A stretch of 64,000 nucleotides of DNA from Cydia pomonella. Taxonomy: Eukaryota; Arthropoda; Insecta; Lepidoptera; Tortricidae. Position 1 is the first letter of the stretch; the number at the start of each line of letters is the position of its first letter. This document shows, in pieces, positions 10,831-22,106 of this stretch. The DNA lies in NCBI RefSeq assembly GCF_033807575.1, contig NC_084710.1, forward strand, positions 21,804,357 to 21,868,356, written 5' to 3'. Under the pieces are notes generated by a model, which did not search any database, had not been told where the DNA came from, and saw only the letters and a list, made by a program, of their open reading frames with translations. The translations under genes were made by a program, and so were the position numbers.

Positions 10831-10966
10831 TTATACTACGTCGGTGGCAAACAAGCATACGGCCTGCCTGATGGTAAGCAGTATCCGCAGCCTATGTACG
10901 CCTGCAACTCCAGAGGAGTCACATGCGCGTTTCCGACCCTAACCCCCTCCCACCCTCGTTGAGCTT
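10831..10966 (-). repeat. Poly-A-tailed repeat A, 3' part
   Basis: First of at least nine copies of a family in this window. Read on the minus strand each copy ends ...TTTGCCACCGACGTAGTATAAAA with an A run, so the family moved by retroposition with that 3' end. This copy holds only the last ~135 bp. No tRNA-type A or B box was seen. Confidence 0.7.
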
Positions 10967-11762
10967 GACTACAAAAGAGTAAATGAGCCTCTATTCTTTT
11001 TGCTACGGAGCGCAAACCATTGCACGTTGGCTAGGAGAATGCTACAGGTAATGTTTGTTTTCGAGCTAGACCATTATGTAACCGTTAAGTATATTTTTAT
11101 TTCTGAATGTTAAGTTCTTTGTATCAGCGTGTTTTGTTTGTTGGCCCGCTCAGCGTGATTTGGTTACGCTTAAAACAACAGTAGAAAATTGTAATTGTTA
11201 CAGATCTGGTCGAGGTTATGCGATAATGGACCATTAAGTGTTCTAGTACTTTCTTGTAGTCATACTAGTGATAGTGATGCATTTTTATACTCGTTATGTA
11301 CATTAAATAGGATTCACATAACTACAATAGTGACTCTGTGACCTGTAGACCTTGCGAACCCCCATTGCTCCGCTATTTTGAAAAAAAAAAAACCAAAAAC
11401 TGTTTCGTCAAAAATAATTATTGTATTTAATTCTTGAACTTGCTCAATGCTCAAAATTTCGCGAGAATCGGTGGACAAATGGACGGTGGTTTTTATCCAA
11501 GCCGAAACAGAGACCTTCGCTAACGCTCGGTCAGTTATATTTGTGTTTGACTGAATTTAATGGTGCTATATTATTAACAAATCTTATGAAATCAATGTTA
11601 TCGTAGGCACCTAAATGCAAATCGAGATTATTCGCACTAATAATACAATTGTTAAGTTATTCTATGAACCGGTTGTGTATAATATTCACTGGTAATTTGA
11701 GATAATTGATGAATAAGAATTTATGCCCCTACATTCCTTATAGTTACTTAATGAAGAAATAA
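10967..11762. other. Intergenic stretch, nothing recognised
   Basis: AT-rich sequence without a convincing open frame or recognised repeat. Confidence 0.45.
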
Positions 11763-11841
11763 ATAAATATTAAAGGATATTACTACACAAATTGACTAAG
11801 TCCCACAGTAAGCTCAATAAGGCTTGTGTTGTGGATACTCA
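11763..11841 (-). repeat. Fragment of tRNA-derived SINE B (3' end)
   Basis: The block reading ACACAAATTGACTAAGTCCC then AGTAAGCTCAATAAGGCTTG is the complement of the 3' half of the SINE at 34343-34610. The tRNA-like head is missing. Confidence 0.65.
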
Positions 11842-11908
11842 GTTTAGTTTTTGTTAACAAAGGTAAATTTAACGCTGTATTACATGTCACAATTATTAAA
11901 TAGGTTTT

Positions 11909-12262
11909 TTTATATACTACGTCGGTGGCAAACAAGCATATGGCCCGCCTGATGGTAAGCAGTCTCCGCAACCTATATACGCCTGCAACTCCAGAGGAGT
12001 TACATGCGCGTTGCCGAGCCTAACAACCCTCCCTCCCCTCGTTGAGCTCGGGCAACCTTATTCACCGGCAGGAACACAACACTATGAGTAGGGTCTAGTG
12101 TTATTTGGCTGCGGTTTTCTGTAAGGTACTTCCCCAGTTGGGCTCTGCTGTAGATTTGGAATTACATCCGCTGTGCTGTGCCCTACCACACAAAGCGAGA
12201 TGACATTCACAATGCCCATACCTCTCTTGTGGACGTGATTTAAGGACGTACCCGGGTCCAGG
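11909..12262 (-). repeat. Poly-A-tailed repeat A, near full length
   Basis: The longest single copy in this part of the window, about 350 bp. On the minus strand it starts GGACCCGGGTACGTCC, passes through GGTATGGGCATTGTGAATGT and ends at the CGTAGTATATA/A-run tail. It allows the shorter copies elsewhere to be recognised as truncations. Confidence 0.75.
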
Positions 12263-13682
12263 TACTATTAGTGCATAACACCATCCGCCATTGGTTTCGG
12301 CTCCACGACAAAAGACGGCAAAATCTTCACAAGCATGACAGACAGGCCGACGGACTAATTCATTTACATACAAATGTATATACAGACATAATGTTTTCAG
12401 TTTTCGAGCTAACTTAGCGTTGTTGACGCGTTTTAGTATTTTTTGTGAAAATGCCGTGTGGGTATTTCAGTGAGACCGCCAAGAAGGTTTTGTTTGTAAG
12501 ATTTTTTTTGTGTTTTCTAAGTGCCTACAAACTTTTTATTACGGAATGTAGCGAACGAAAGCAGTAGTTCTTTAAGTTCACGCGTATTAATCCACTTACA
12601 AGCCTCAACTCTTCCTGAATTAGTTAATTTATTTCTTATATTTTACCAACAAAAACATAATTCAAATGATAGATAAAGACAAAGTATTAATAGCTGATTG
12701 AAGCTTATATCATGTTAATGAAAAACGCCATTAAAATAGTAACTGTTTTCCAGGCATAGTAAGATTTATCGACCATACGCGCCATTAGAATTTCAACTTT
12801 AGCTCTCCGATTTAAGGTTCTAATTAGATTTCACTAGCGGGATTTGTCTTTATCATCGAAGCTGGATGAATTGGACTAATATTTGTTTTTTTTTTTGGGA
12901 AAAGTTTGTAGATTGGTGCGGCCTGGAAAACGGTTAAAGCATATAGTTACTGTAAAGTTTATGAAAATGAAATTCAGAATATAAAAAATCGGCGGCAATT
13001 ATTAAAGTGGGCTAATAAGTATTCAACATAAATTGAGAATTTTGAGCCGAGATTACGTTATGCTGGTCTATTTAATAAATTACAAGTTAATGATACGTTT
13101 TACTGATGATACAGTCGATTGATTGCCTTGACACTTTGCTTAGAGCATCTTTTTTATCATCTTACTTTTGTTCTTTAGCGGTTATAAAGGTAAAGAATAT
13201 AGATTAGATCGATTATTTGAACACAAGTCATCAGGCAAAGTAAGTACCCAGGTTTCTGTTAGTAAAATTGTAATTTATAAAATATGGGTATGAATTTTTA
13301 TGCTATCGTTTACTGAGTGTCACTATGCGCTTAGCGTTGTTGATGCTTTGTCTTTCTTCCACGTGTTTGAATCTGGAGCAGTATTGCACCAGTCTTCAAA
13401 GCGAGCGAGCAATAAGTCATCATACATTACTAACACTGGAAGAAGCCCTATCTCAATTCTTAAATATCTTTCCAACGATTACGTTCACTCACAAACAGGG
13501 CACTGGAGTTCTTTATATTAAATAGTTGTTTTCCTTGTGTTAGTTCACCGTTAGAGTGTACAAGTATACTTACATATTTATATCCTATCCACAATCGCCT
13601 TTTCTTCACTTTATTAGCATAGGAGGAGGATATCCGAATCGAAGGACCATTTAAAAGCATCTAATAATAAAGTACCTTTCAA
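12263..13682. other. Intergenic stretch, nothing recognised
   Basis: AT-rich. The short overlapping frames at 13300-13525 have no domain, splice context or codon bias that I can see. Confidence 0.45.
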
Positions 13683-13800
13683 ATGATCGAATTTTCCTTC
13701 TACACAAGTACACAACAAGTAGATGATTCCACTAATAAAGGCCAAGCTACAAAAATAACTGCAGAAGAAGCGGCTGCCAAAGACAACATTTGTTGAGCGT
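13683..13800 (+). pseudogene. Decayed duplicate of the first ACE coding exon
   Basis: About 370 bp upstream of the real exon, the sequence repeats the acceptor tract (TGATCGAATTTTCCTTCTAC here, TGATCAAATTTTCTTTCTAG in the real exon) and later the word TGCAGAAGAAGCGGCTG. The acceptor AG has become AC, about 36 bases are missing relative to the real exon, there is no ATG in register, and the frame meets TGA soon after the shared word. In frame it still reads an AEEAAAKDN-type peptide aligning with AEEAAGRDY of the real protein. I read it as a dead exon duplicate. A never-functional local repeat is the alternative. Confidence 0.6.
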
Positions 13801-14071
13801 AGATCCGCCAAAGGCCGCAGTAGTGACGCTAACGTGAAATTAGCAAGAGATACTTACCTATTATCATCTTCCTTAATATAATATTCATCAATGGTACAGT
13901 CAAAATGTAGAGACTGGACGAGTTGATTTCCAAACCTGTCCTCACGCGTCGTCTTCCTCGTCGTTCGGTCGCGTCCTCTATCAATTATGTGTCGCTCGTC
14001 GGTCGTTTTCTATTTTCCTGTCACCAATACATTTAGAATCTCTTAAACTGATGATCAAATTTTCTTTCTAG

Positions 14072-14293
14072 ATGATCCTCAAAATAGTAGGGGAGCTGGC
14101 CCTAGTCGGAGCTATAGCCTCCGTCTTCATCGTGGCAGCTCAAGGTCGAGCTGCAGAAAGAGCTGCAGAAGAAGCGGCTGGCAGAGACTACATGCGGAGA
14201 CTGGATGAAATTACTTCCAAGTTGAAGAATAGGTTGACTATCGCCAGTTGGGATTATGAGAGTAATATTACGGACAAGAATGAAGAACGCATG
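14072..14293 (+). CDS. Ance: ACE coding exon 1 (residues 1-74)
   Basis: Preceded by TTTCTTTCTAG, so the ATG lies at the very start of a spliced exon and the 5'UTR must lie upstream. It encodes the signal peptide (hydrophobic residues about 9-23, small residues AAQG for cleavage), an Ala/Glu-rich helix and an NIT glycosylation sequon at Asn65. It ends in phase 0 at the donor GTAAGT. Confidence 0.93.
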
Positions 14294-17200
14294 GTAAGTG
14301 AAAGTTTTATCGGATTTGCAGAGTAAACCCTTTTTCCAGTGCAAATGCTTGGAGCGATAACTATTACTTATGATTATATTATTAATTAGTCCACAAACTT
14401 TCAAATTGGATGGGTTTTGTTTACTAATAATATCCGTATATTTTTAATGGTCCCCAGTTTAAAATATTAAATATTTTATTATTATTTCATTAGAACCATT
14501 AACTGTTGAGTGACAAACTTACCTAGCTACGAATATTTATATACACTTGCCTCAACTCACAAAAGGTCCGAGGTTATAACCTGCGAAGTTATAAGCATTG
14601 TAATCTTTTGGAAAGTAATTAAATGATCAGCCGTTTATAAAATTGATCTGCAAAAAAAAATGCCATGAAATCATTTGGGCAGCATACATATATTTTGTTG
14701 TAAATAAATAAAAAATTAGCTACAACTCTTGTTCAGCAAATAATTCAAAAACGGTCAACATTATAAACAGTGATCGGAACTATGGGAGTAAAACTTTAAC
14801 AAAACTTGTTAAGCGGACATAAAATAGTGCATACAGCCCTAAAAATATTCAAGTCCATAGGGATATTAATAGTATAGTACTTACAGCCATAAAAATATTT
14901 ACATTCATAGATATTCGAATATGTTTAAGGCTATAAGCACTCTTTTTACGTCCGCTTGATAAGTTTTGTTAAAGTTTTACTCACATAGTTCCGATCACTG
15001 ATTATAAACAATATCGATCTGCTTCTGTTATAATTTGTCTGCTTAATAAATAGTTGAGCTGCAAAATTATTATTTGGTCAGCAAGATTAAAAAATTGGTT
15101 GGTAGAAAAAACATGTCTCTAAGCAGTTTAATTGAGAGTATTGAGACGTATGCATATTAAAGGAATGGTAAACCTGAAATAATAAGGTGGCTACTTGCAC
15201 CCCACTATCCACGTGGACTTGTCTGTCATACCTCTAGAGAATACCCCCCCCCCCACTCACCCCTCATCATACCGTCCATATTGTAAACAAATGATGGCTA
15301 ATATATTTTTTGTTTAAAAAATCAGCTGACTAACAAAGGGGGTAGATTAGATTGGTTAGACATTTGCCGATCAAAAGATTTTTCAGGTAACCAATTTTTG
15401 CGGATCAGGTAAATTGTAATTCAAAATTAAATAATCCGCTTACCCACTACTTGCTTATCAAAATTTAATTAATGGTGGATTGCTTACTGCCGATCAAATG
15501 ATTAATTTGCCAACCAAATCCATTTAGAGCAGCTCAGTATGACATTCATTGCAAACCGGTTTAGAAATACTTGCTAACCATAAGTTGCTGACCGAGTATA
15601 CATTTTGGCTGATCAAATATATGTATATTTTTGTACATCGATTAAGTGGTACCATTATTTTTTAGCTACAAGTAGCACTAGATGTTGCTGAAGAAGAAAA
15701 AGAAAACTGGAAAGAAACAATGACATACTTATGGAAAGAATTCGAAGACGAAGATTTGAAGAGAATGTTCACAAAATACACAAAACTGGGTACTTCTGCG
15801 TTACCAGAAGACTTGAACCAGAGGTTGATAGAGGCAATCACCAACATGCAGTCGACGTACGCAAAGGCAACGATTTGCGACTATAAGATTAAGACGAAGT
15901 GTGATCTTCATGTAGAGCCAGGTAGGAAACACATCTTTCTATTCTTTCAGCTCGTTCTCCCAAATTGGAGCAGACCTAGGCAAATAAATAGATTATTAAT
16001 AAATAAAAAACAAACAAAATAAGTAGAATTAGGTTTATGAATAGTAAAGAAAAAGTGATCGAGGCCGCAAATGAACCACCGTCTTCAGCTAATGAGGCCA
16101 TCCTGACCACCAGACACTATCCGGCCAACTGTAAACTGATCTTTATCAAACTTGGTTTCCAGATGTCACCAACATCTTCGCAAATAGTGATGACCCCGAG
16201 GAGTTGAAATATGCGTGGGTGGAGTGGCATAAGGCTGCTGGCAGACCATCTAAAGGGAACTTTACCGAATATGTGCAGTTGGACAACGAGGCTGCTCATC
16301 TTAATGGTAAGACGACATTACATATTGACAACGTCACACCTGCGGTTAGAAGAATAAAATCGCAACCATCCCACATGTCGACAGAAACGCGTCCTCAGTG
16401 TGTTGTTCTGGTTAAAAAGCTGATGTATTTACTATTATCATCGTTCAATTATCGTTAGGTATTCCTTCCTATTTGCCGTCTGTAAACTCATTATTTAAAT
16501 TCCTTCCTTCTCATATTATCCACAAAAATCATCCACTTATGAACTTCTCCAGGGTTTTCCTTCTCTTTTATAGCCCTCTACCCCACTAAATGCTTGCTAC
16601 AGTTGTTTGTACAGGGTAGTTTTGCATATAATTAACTTATTTAACATTTCTTCAGGATACGACAGCGTTGCCGAGTGGTGGCTCAGCGAATACGAATCTT
16701 CAGACAGCGAGATGCAGTTCGCCACACTCTGGAACCAAATCAAACCTCTGTACCAGCAGATTCACGCATACGTGAGAGGCAAACTGCGAGCCAAGTATGG
16801 AGATAATGTGGTGCCGGCTAGAGGGCCTATTCCTGCGCATTTGTTAGGTAAGCTTTACTAGGTAATGGAAGTAATTCCATCGTCACATTCTATAGAAAGA
16901 AAATCTATTTTGCCATACCGCGAGTCCAAGTCACCAAATTATCTGGCGATGAATCGACCAAATAAATATCTTTGCCAACCTGTACTGAGAACCAGATTTG
17001 AGTAGTTCTTCATTGTAAAACAGAAGAGAGAAGAAAAAGGTGGACGATTCTACGCTACCTTGTTTTAATTGTAAGGAAGTTATAATATTTTCAGATGGAA
17101 ACTCTGTTATAGGGTAGAAGTAAGTTAGTCTAAAAGTCCTAAAGGTATTTTCATAAATAATTTGTTATTTTCATTGTTCTTTTCAGGCAACATTTGGGCG

Positions 17201-20200
17201 CAGACCTGGACCAACATTGAAAAATACGCCAAACCCTACCCTGATAAACCTGACGTAGATGTAACGGCTGCATTGATCGAACAAGTAAGTTCATTGTTTA
17301 TTTTTCTAATTTTCCTCTTCTTGAAAGTGGCAATGCTACGATTCTTACCATTGAATAATAAGAAGATAAGGCGTACAGTTTCCAACCAAAAAAACACAAT
17401 AACCTAGATTTTCCTTCAGATTGGAAAACCCTCTAATTAAATTGCTTTCATAAATACCATATCCTCGGTCCTTGACAATTCTTACCTTACAAATCTTACC
17501 AAAATTACGAACCTCAGGCTTCCTTAGCGAGCCGTTGGTAAAACTCCAGGACAACTTTATGAAGATACCCGGCCCTCATCCAAGCCGTCTTTAGTAAACT
17601 TCATTTCATTCAATTTATCCGACGTTCCAGCCACGGAAGACCAAATAGATAAAAGGTAAAATAGTAAAATTTAATCGCGTTAAGGATGACTCACGCTACA
17701 CAGGGCCAGGGCCGGGCCGGGGCGGACCGAAGCGAGCCGTCACACGGGCTTTCAGGAGCGCTACCGTCGCCGGACCTTTCCGGGTCCGGGGCGACCGGGC
17801 CATCATCTCTATATTATAGTATATCTATGCGTTAGCACTATCGTTGAGTCTCCGAGCGCGAGACAGGCCGGGCCGGGCTGTCCGAGCTCACCGAGCCGTC
17901 CAAGCAACGGACTGTTCATGACAAATGTCACAAATGTCAATCATATTGAAAAAATTGGTTCGATGGGAAGCAAGTCGATATTTTTTTTTGTTTTTGTTTT
18001 TACTCTCATCTGCCATCGGCTTTCTTAGCCATAATCAGATTGTATCTATGTATCTAAAAATGTCTTTTTCCAGGTGGTGATCCATTAACCACCATTCCTT
18101 TATGTGAAGACAGGGGGTGAGTTATTCTCTCTGGTCTAGTTCCAAGATCTGCCACCTTTTGAGTCTTGTGATGTTACTGTTGTCGTTTAATAGGTCTCTG
18201 GCAAGTTCGTTCTCATGATTTGTGAGCCTTTCCTTATATTTCTTTGAGAAGCTATTTACTTCCTCTTTGATGGTTGGTATATGTAGGTAGTCATGTATTT
18301 CTTTATTACGGATAAACCAGGGTGCACAAGACATTGTTCTGAGAGCAATATTCTGGAATCTTTGAAGGATCTCGAGGTTAGAATTGCTCGCTGAACCCCA
18401 GAGTTGTATACCATACGTCCAGGTAGGTTTTATAATACATTGGTATACCAAAAGTTTGTTACTGAGCGTCAGAGGGGACTGTCTTCCTATTAGCTATAGT
18501 AAGCGCTTAAATTGTATGCTCGCTTAATTTTTCTTTGCTTTGATGTGATTGGCCCAAGTGAGCCTCCTATCTAGGTGGAGGCCTAGGTATTTAACACAGC
18601 ATTCACTGGGTAGTGTCTCTCCTCGTAGGGTTACAGGCGGGCAGTCTCCTTTTCGTAAGGTAAATGTTATTTGGAGTGACTTTGATGTACTAGCCTTGAT
18701 TCTCCATTTTTCAAGCCACTGGTCGATTTTATGCAGGTGTCTTTGCAGTTTGTGTGATTCTGCAACGGGGTTTTTGTCAACGGCAAGGCACGCTGTGTCG
18801 TCAGCATATGTTGCTGTAACGACGTCTTCTGTACATGGAAGATCTGCGGTATAAATTGAGTACAACACCGGGCCAAGAACGGAGCCCTGGGGAACTGAGG
18901 CCTTGATGTCATAGAGTTTGGAGTATTCATCGCTAAATTTAACCTGGAACTTTCTTTCGAGTATATACGATCTTAAAATCATATATAATGAGTTTGGTAG
19001 TAAGTTTTTCAGTAAGCAAGTCGATATAGAAATAAATAATAAAATCAAAATATTGGCCCTGGCTGCCATAATAGCTGATGAAGAGAATACTGCATACTCT
19101 AGGCAATTGGACATTTCGCGGACCCTTTCGGAAAAAGGAGAATTACACAACATTATGTGAAGAGCTTTCTTTCCACATGACCCGAGACTCTTTCGAAGCC
19201 ACCGTGTTCTCTGCTTAAGGTAATGGAAATACAATGCGAGTATATTGTCTAAAATAATCATGAGCCGAAGCATATTAAACTATTAAAAGGAAAAGAGATG
19301 ACCGGTTCTCCATACCAACATAGTCCCCATTTTCCACTCTGGATATTGGTATTCACTTCGTTCTACATCCAATTTTGTAAAAATATTTTCCGTAATGGGG
19401 ACTACGTTTGTATGGAAAAGCGGTCTCGTTTCGAGGTAGGTACCTAGGCAGATTACTTAGAGATTGACTCATCACAAGCTGCCCTAAGTGCTTCTTAGCG
19501 AGTAGACAGGCCTATTGTTTTTCAATATTATTTTCTTCTATTGAGGTGTGAATTTGTGTTGTATTACAAAAATATATCCGTTGGGGTTCAGTGATACCCG
19601 ATAGATATTAAGCCTGAATCACAAATGATCATTTTGCTTAATGCCGCGTTTTTGCATTATTTTCTCCCATCAATCCTATCATAGACTTATTCCGTTTCAG
19701 GAATGCATGAAAAACTTAAGTTTAAAAGAGAAGATATTTCCAATGGCTGTAGAAATGCCACAACATTTAAAAGCATCGATATAAGATAATCATCTACAAA
19801 CATTCAGTTACAGCAAAATACGCGTATATACACCACTAAGTATGTCGGTGGTGCGCTCTCAAAGTAAAAAAAAAATAACTATTAAGTTCAGTACACTAAG
19901 ATAGCTCTCTAACAAGTACAAAAAATAAACTAGTTACTCGCTTACTTACCTCTTGCGAAAAAGATTTTTTGATCGATAATATGGAACCATAAAATGCACA
20001 CTGTCAGTTTCAACTACCTAAATTTACAGTGTGCATTTTATGGTTCCGTAGCCAAAATGGCAAAAACGGAACCCTTACAGTTTCGCCATGTCTGTCTATC
20101 TGTTTGTCCGTATCACAGCTATTTTACTCAAAAACTATAAGATAACCAAAAGAGAAAAGTGGAAAGTAGGTACATATTTTTTATACTACGTTGGTGGCCC

Positions 20201-22075
20201 GCCTGATGGTAAGCTACTACTTAGTTTAGAAGTTCAAATGTATAAAAATATAATTTGTAGGCACGCCATACATGTAACTAAAAGTAAAAAGGTTTTTCAA
20301 GTAAAAGAGTATTAATTTTTAAGAATATTTTTTAAGTAAGTTTACTCCGTCAAAAAAAAAAAGGCGTACATAGGCTACGGAGACTGCTTACCATCAGGCG
20401 GGCCGTATGCTTGTTTGCCACCAACGTAGTATATAACAAAAACAAAAACAAATACAAAAAAGTACGGAATCATCGTTGGGCGAGTCCGACTCGCCCTTGT
20501 CCGGTTTTTGTATTTATTCGTAAGCTTGCATTGCCATGGCACTTAAGGCTTAGCTTGTTTGCCAACTATATAAAAAAAAAAAACTTCTACTTAACATACC
20601 GCTGTTTCTTTGTACATATATATCTACTTATCCTATGATAGGTACGACCTCTGTTCATGGGCTTTGCTCATTTACCTCCTATATTTAAACTAGTAGCTCT
20701 GTGAGCTGTAGACCTCGCGAGCATAGCTTAAATGTGAATAAATGTATGCCTCTACTGTTTAGAAGAATTAATAATCGAATAGGGTGGTCCAACTTCACTT
20801 TGTATGTAGCAAAAAAAATAAAATAGATTTTATCTTCACAAGGCTCCCTTTATTATATTATGGAATAATTTGAACTCATTTGCAAATAATTTAGTGGTCG
20901 CTGTACTCGCTATGATTTTGTGATTTGCAATATCCTCAATTTGAAAAAGCAAAGTAACCAAAAAGTTTAAAAAAAATTACTATAGCCTAAAGTGCCATGA
21001 CGCTTTAGGCTTAGCTTGTTTAAGTACTCGCCCTGTAGAAATACTGAAAAGACTGGCAAACCAAACAAACCGACGCGTACGATGAAGCATCTCGGTTACA
21101 GCTTACAGGCCAAAATTTAGAGCATTAAACATCATTTAGGCGTAGCTATAAATAAAACAATTCTGTCATAAAAAAATATATGAAAATAAATTGACTTTTG
21201 GTTAGGATTTACAGGTGGCGCTTCAAAATGGATACAAAAAAGTTTCACGAGAGGGCTCTCTTTGTCCTATATATTATACTACTCTTTGCTTCCTTCTTAC
21301 TCAATAATAACACAGAATTTGTTATAATAAAGCGACATACAATAGCTTACAATACAATCCAGTCAGTGACCTAAAATAATACGGTTAAATTAATAAAAAA
21401 ATAATAAATAAAATAAAATGCATTTATTTCAGACAAACATGGTCCATATTTTGTTAGTACATCTTAAGAATTAAAAGCTATGACTAAGGTTAACTTAAAA
21501 AATAAACTTAAAAGCTATGACTAAGGTTAACTTAAAAAATAAACTTAAATAACTATCTTAGGTACTAGAGATAAATGCAGAGAGGACCAGTGCCTTATCA
21601 GGCCACTGTCCCATCTGTCAGCCACGACGGTCTGGAGACTGTGGCGGCTGTCGCGCACCCTGCGGAGCGTGCCTTGGAGTTAATTGCAATAAAACAAGAA
21701 TAAGATAAAGATAATTAGTGTTTATAGATTTAGACGTTAGTGCGCAACATGGATAAAGAAAATGCAAGAGCCAAAACAAGGATTCCTTTACCCCTGGCAC
21801 CTCTGCCACCTTTGCCATTCCAGATCTAGAGCAGAGCCCAACTGGGGGAGTACCTCCACCTTACAGAAAATCTTTAAGAGAGGTATGGGCATTGTGAATG
21901 TCATCTCGCTTTGTGTGGTAGGGCACAGCCAGTGGATGTTATTCCAGATCTAGAGCAGAGTCCAACTGGGGAAGTACCTCCACCTTACAGAAAACAGCAG
22001 CCAAATAACACTAGACCCTACTCATAGTGTTGTGTTCCTACCGGTGAGTAATGTTGCCAGAGCTCAACGAGGGGT

Positions 22076-22106
<31 letters not shown>

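Noticed and set aside
19028..19273. The N-terminal part of the minus-strand frame containing the LINE RT
   Set aside because: The target duplication ends at 19027, so these codons are host intron sequence fused to the element by chance.
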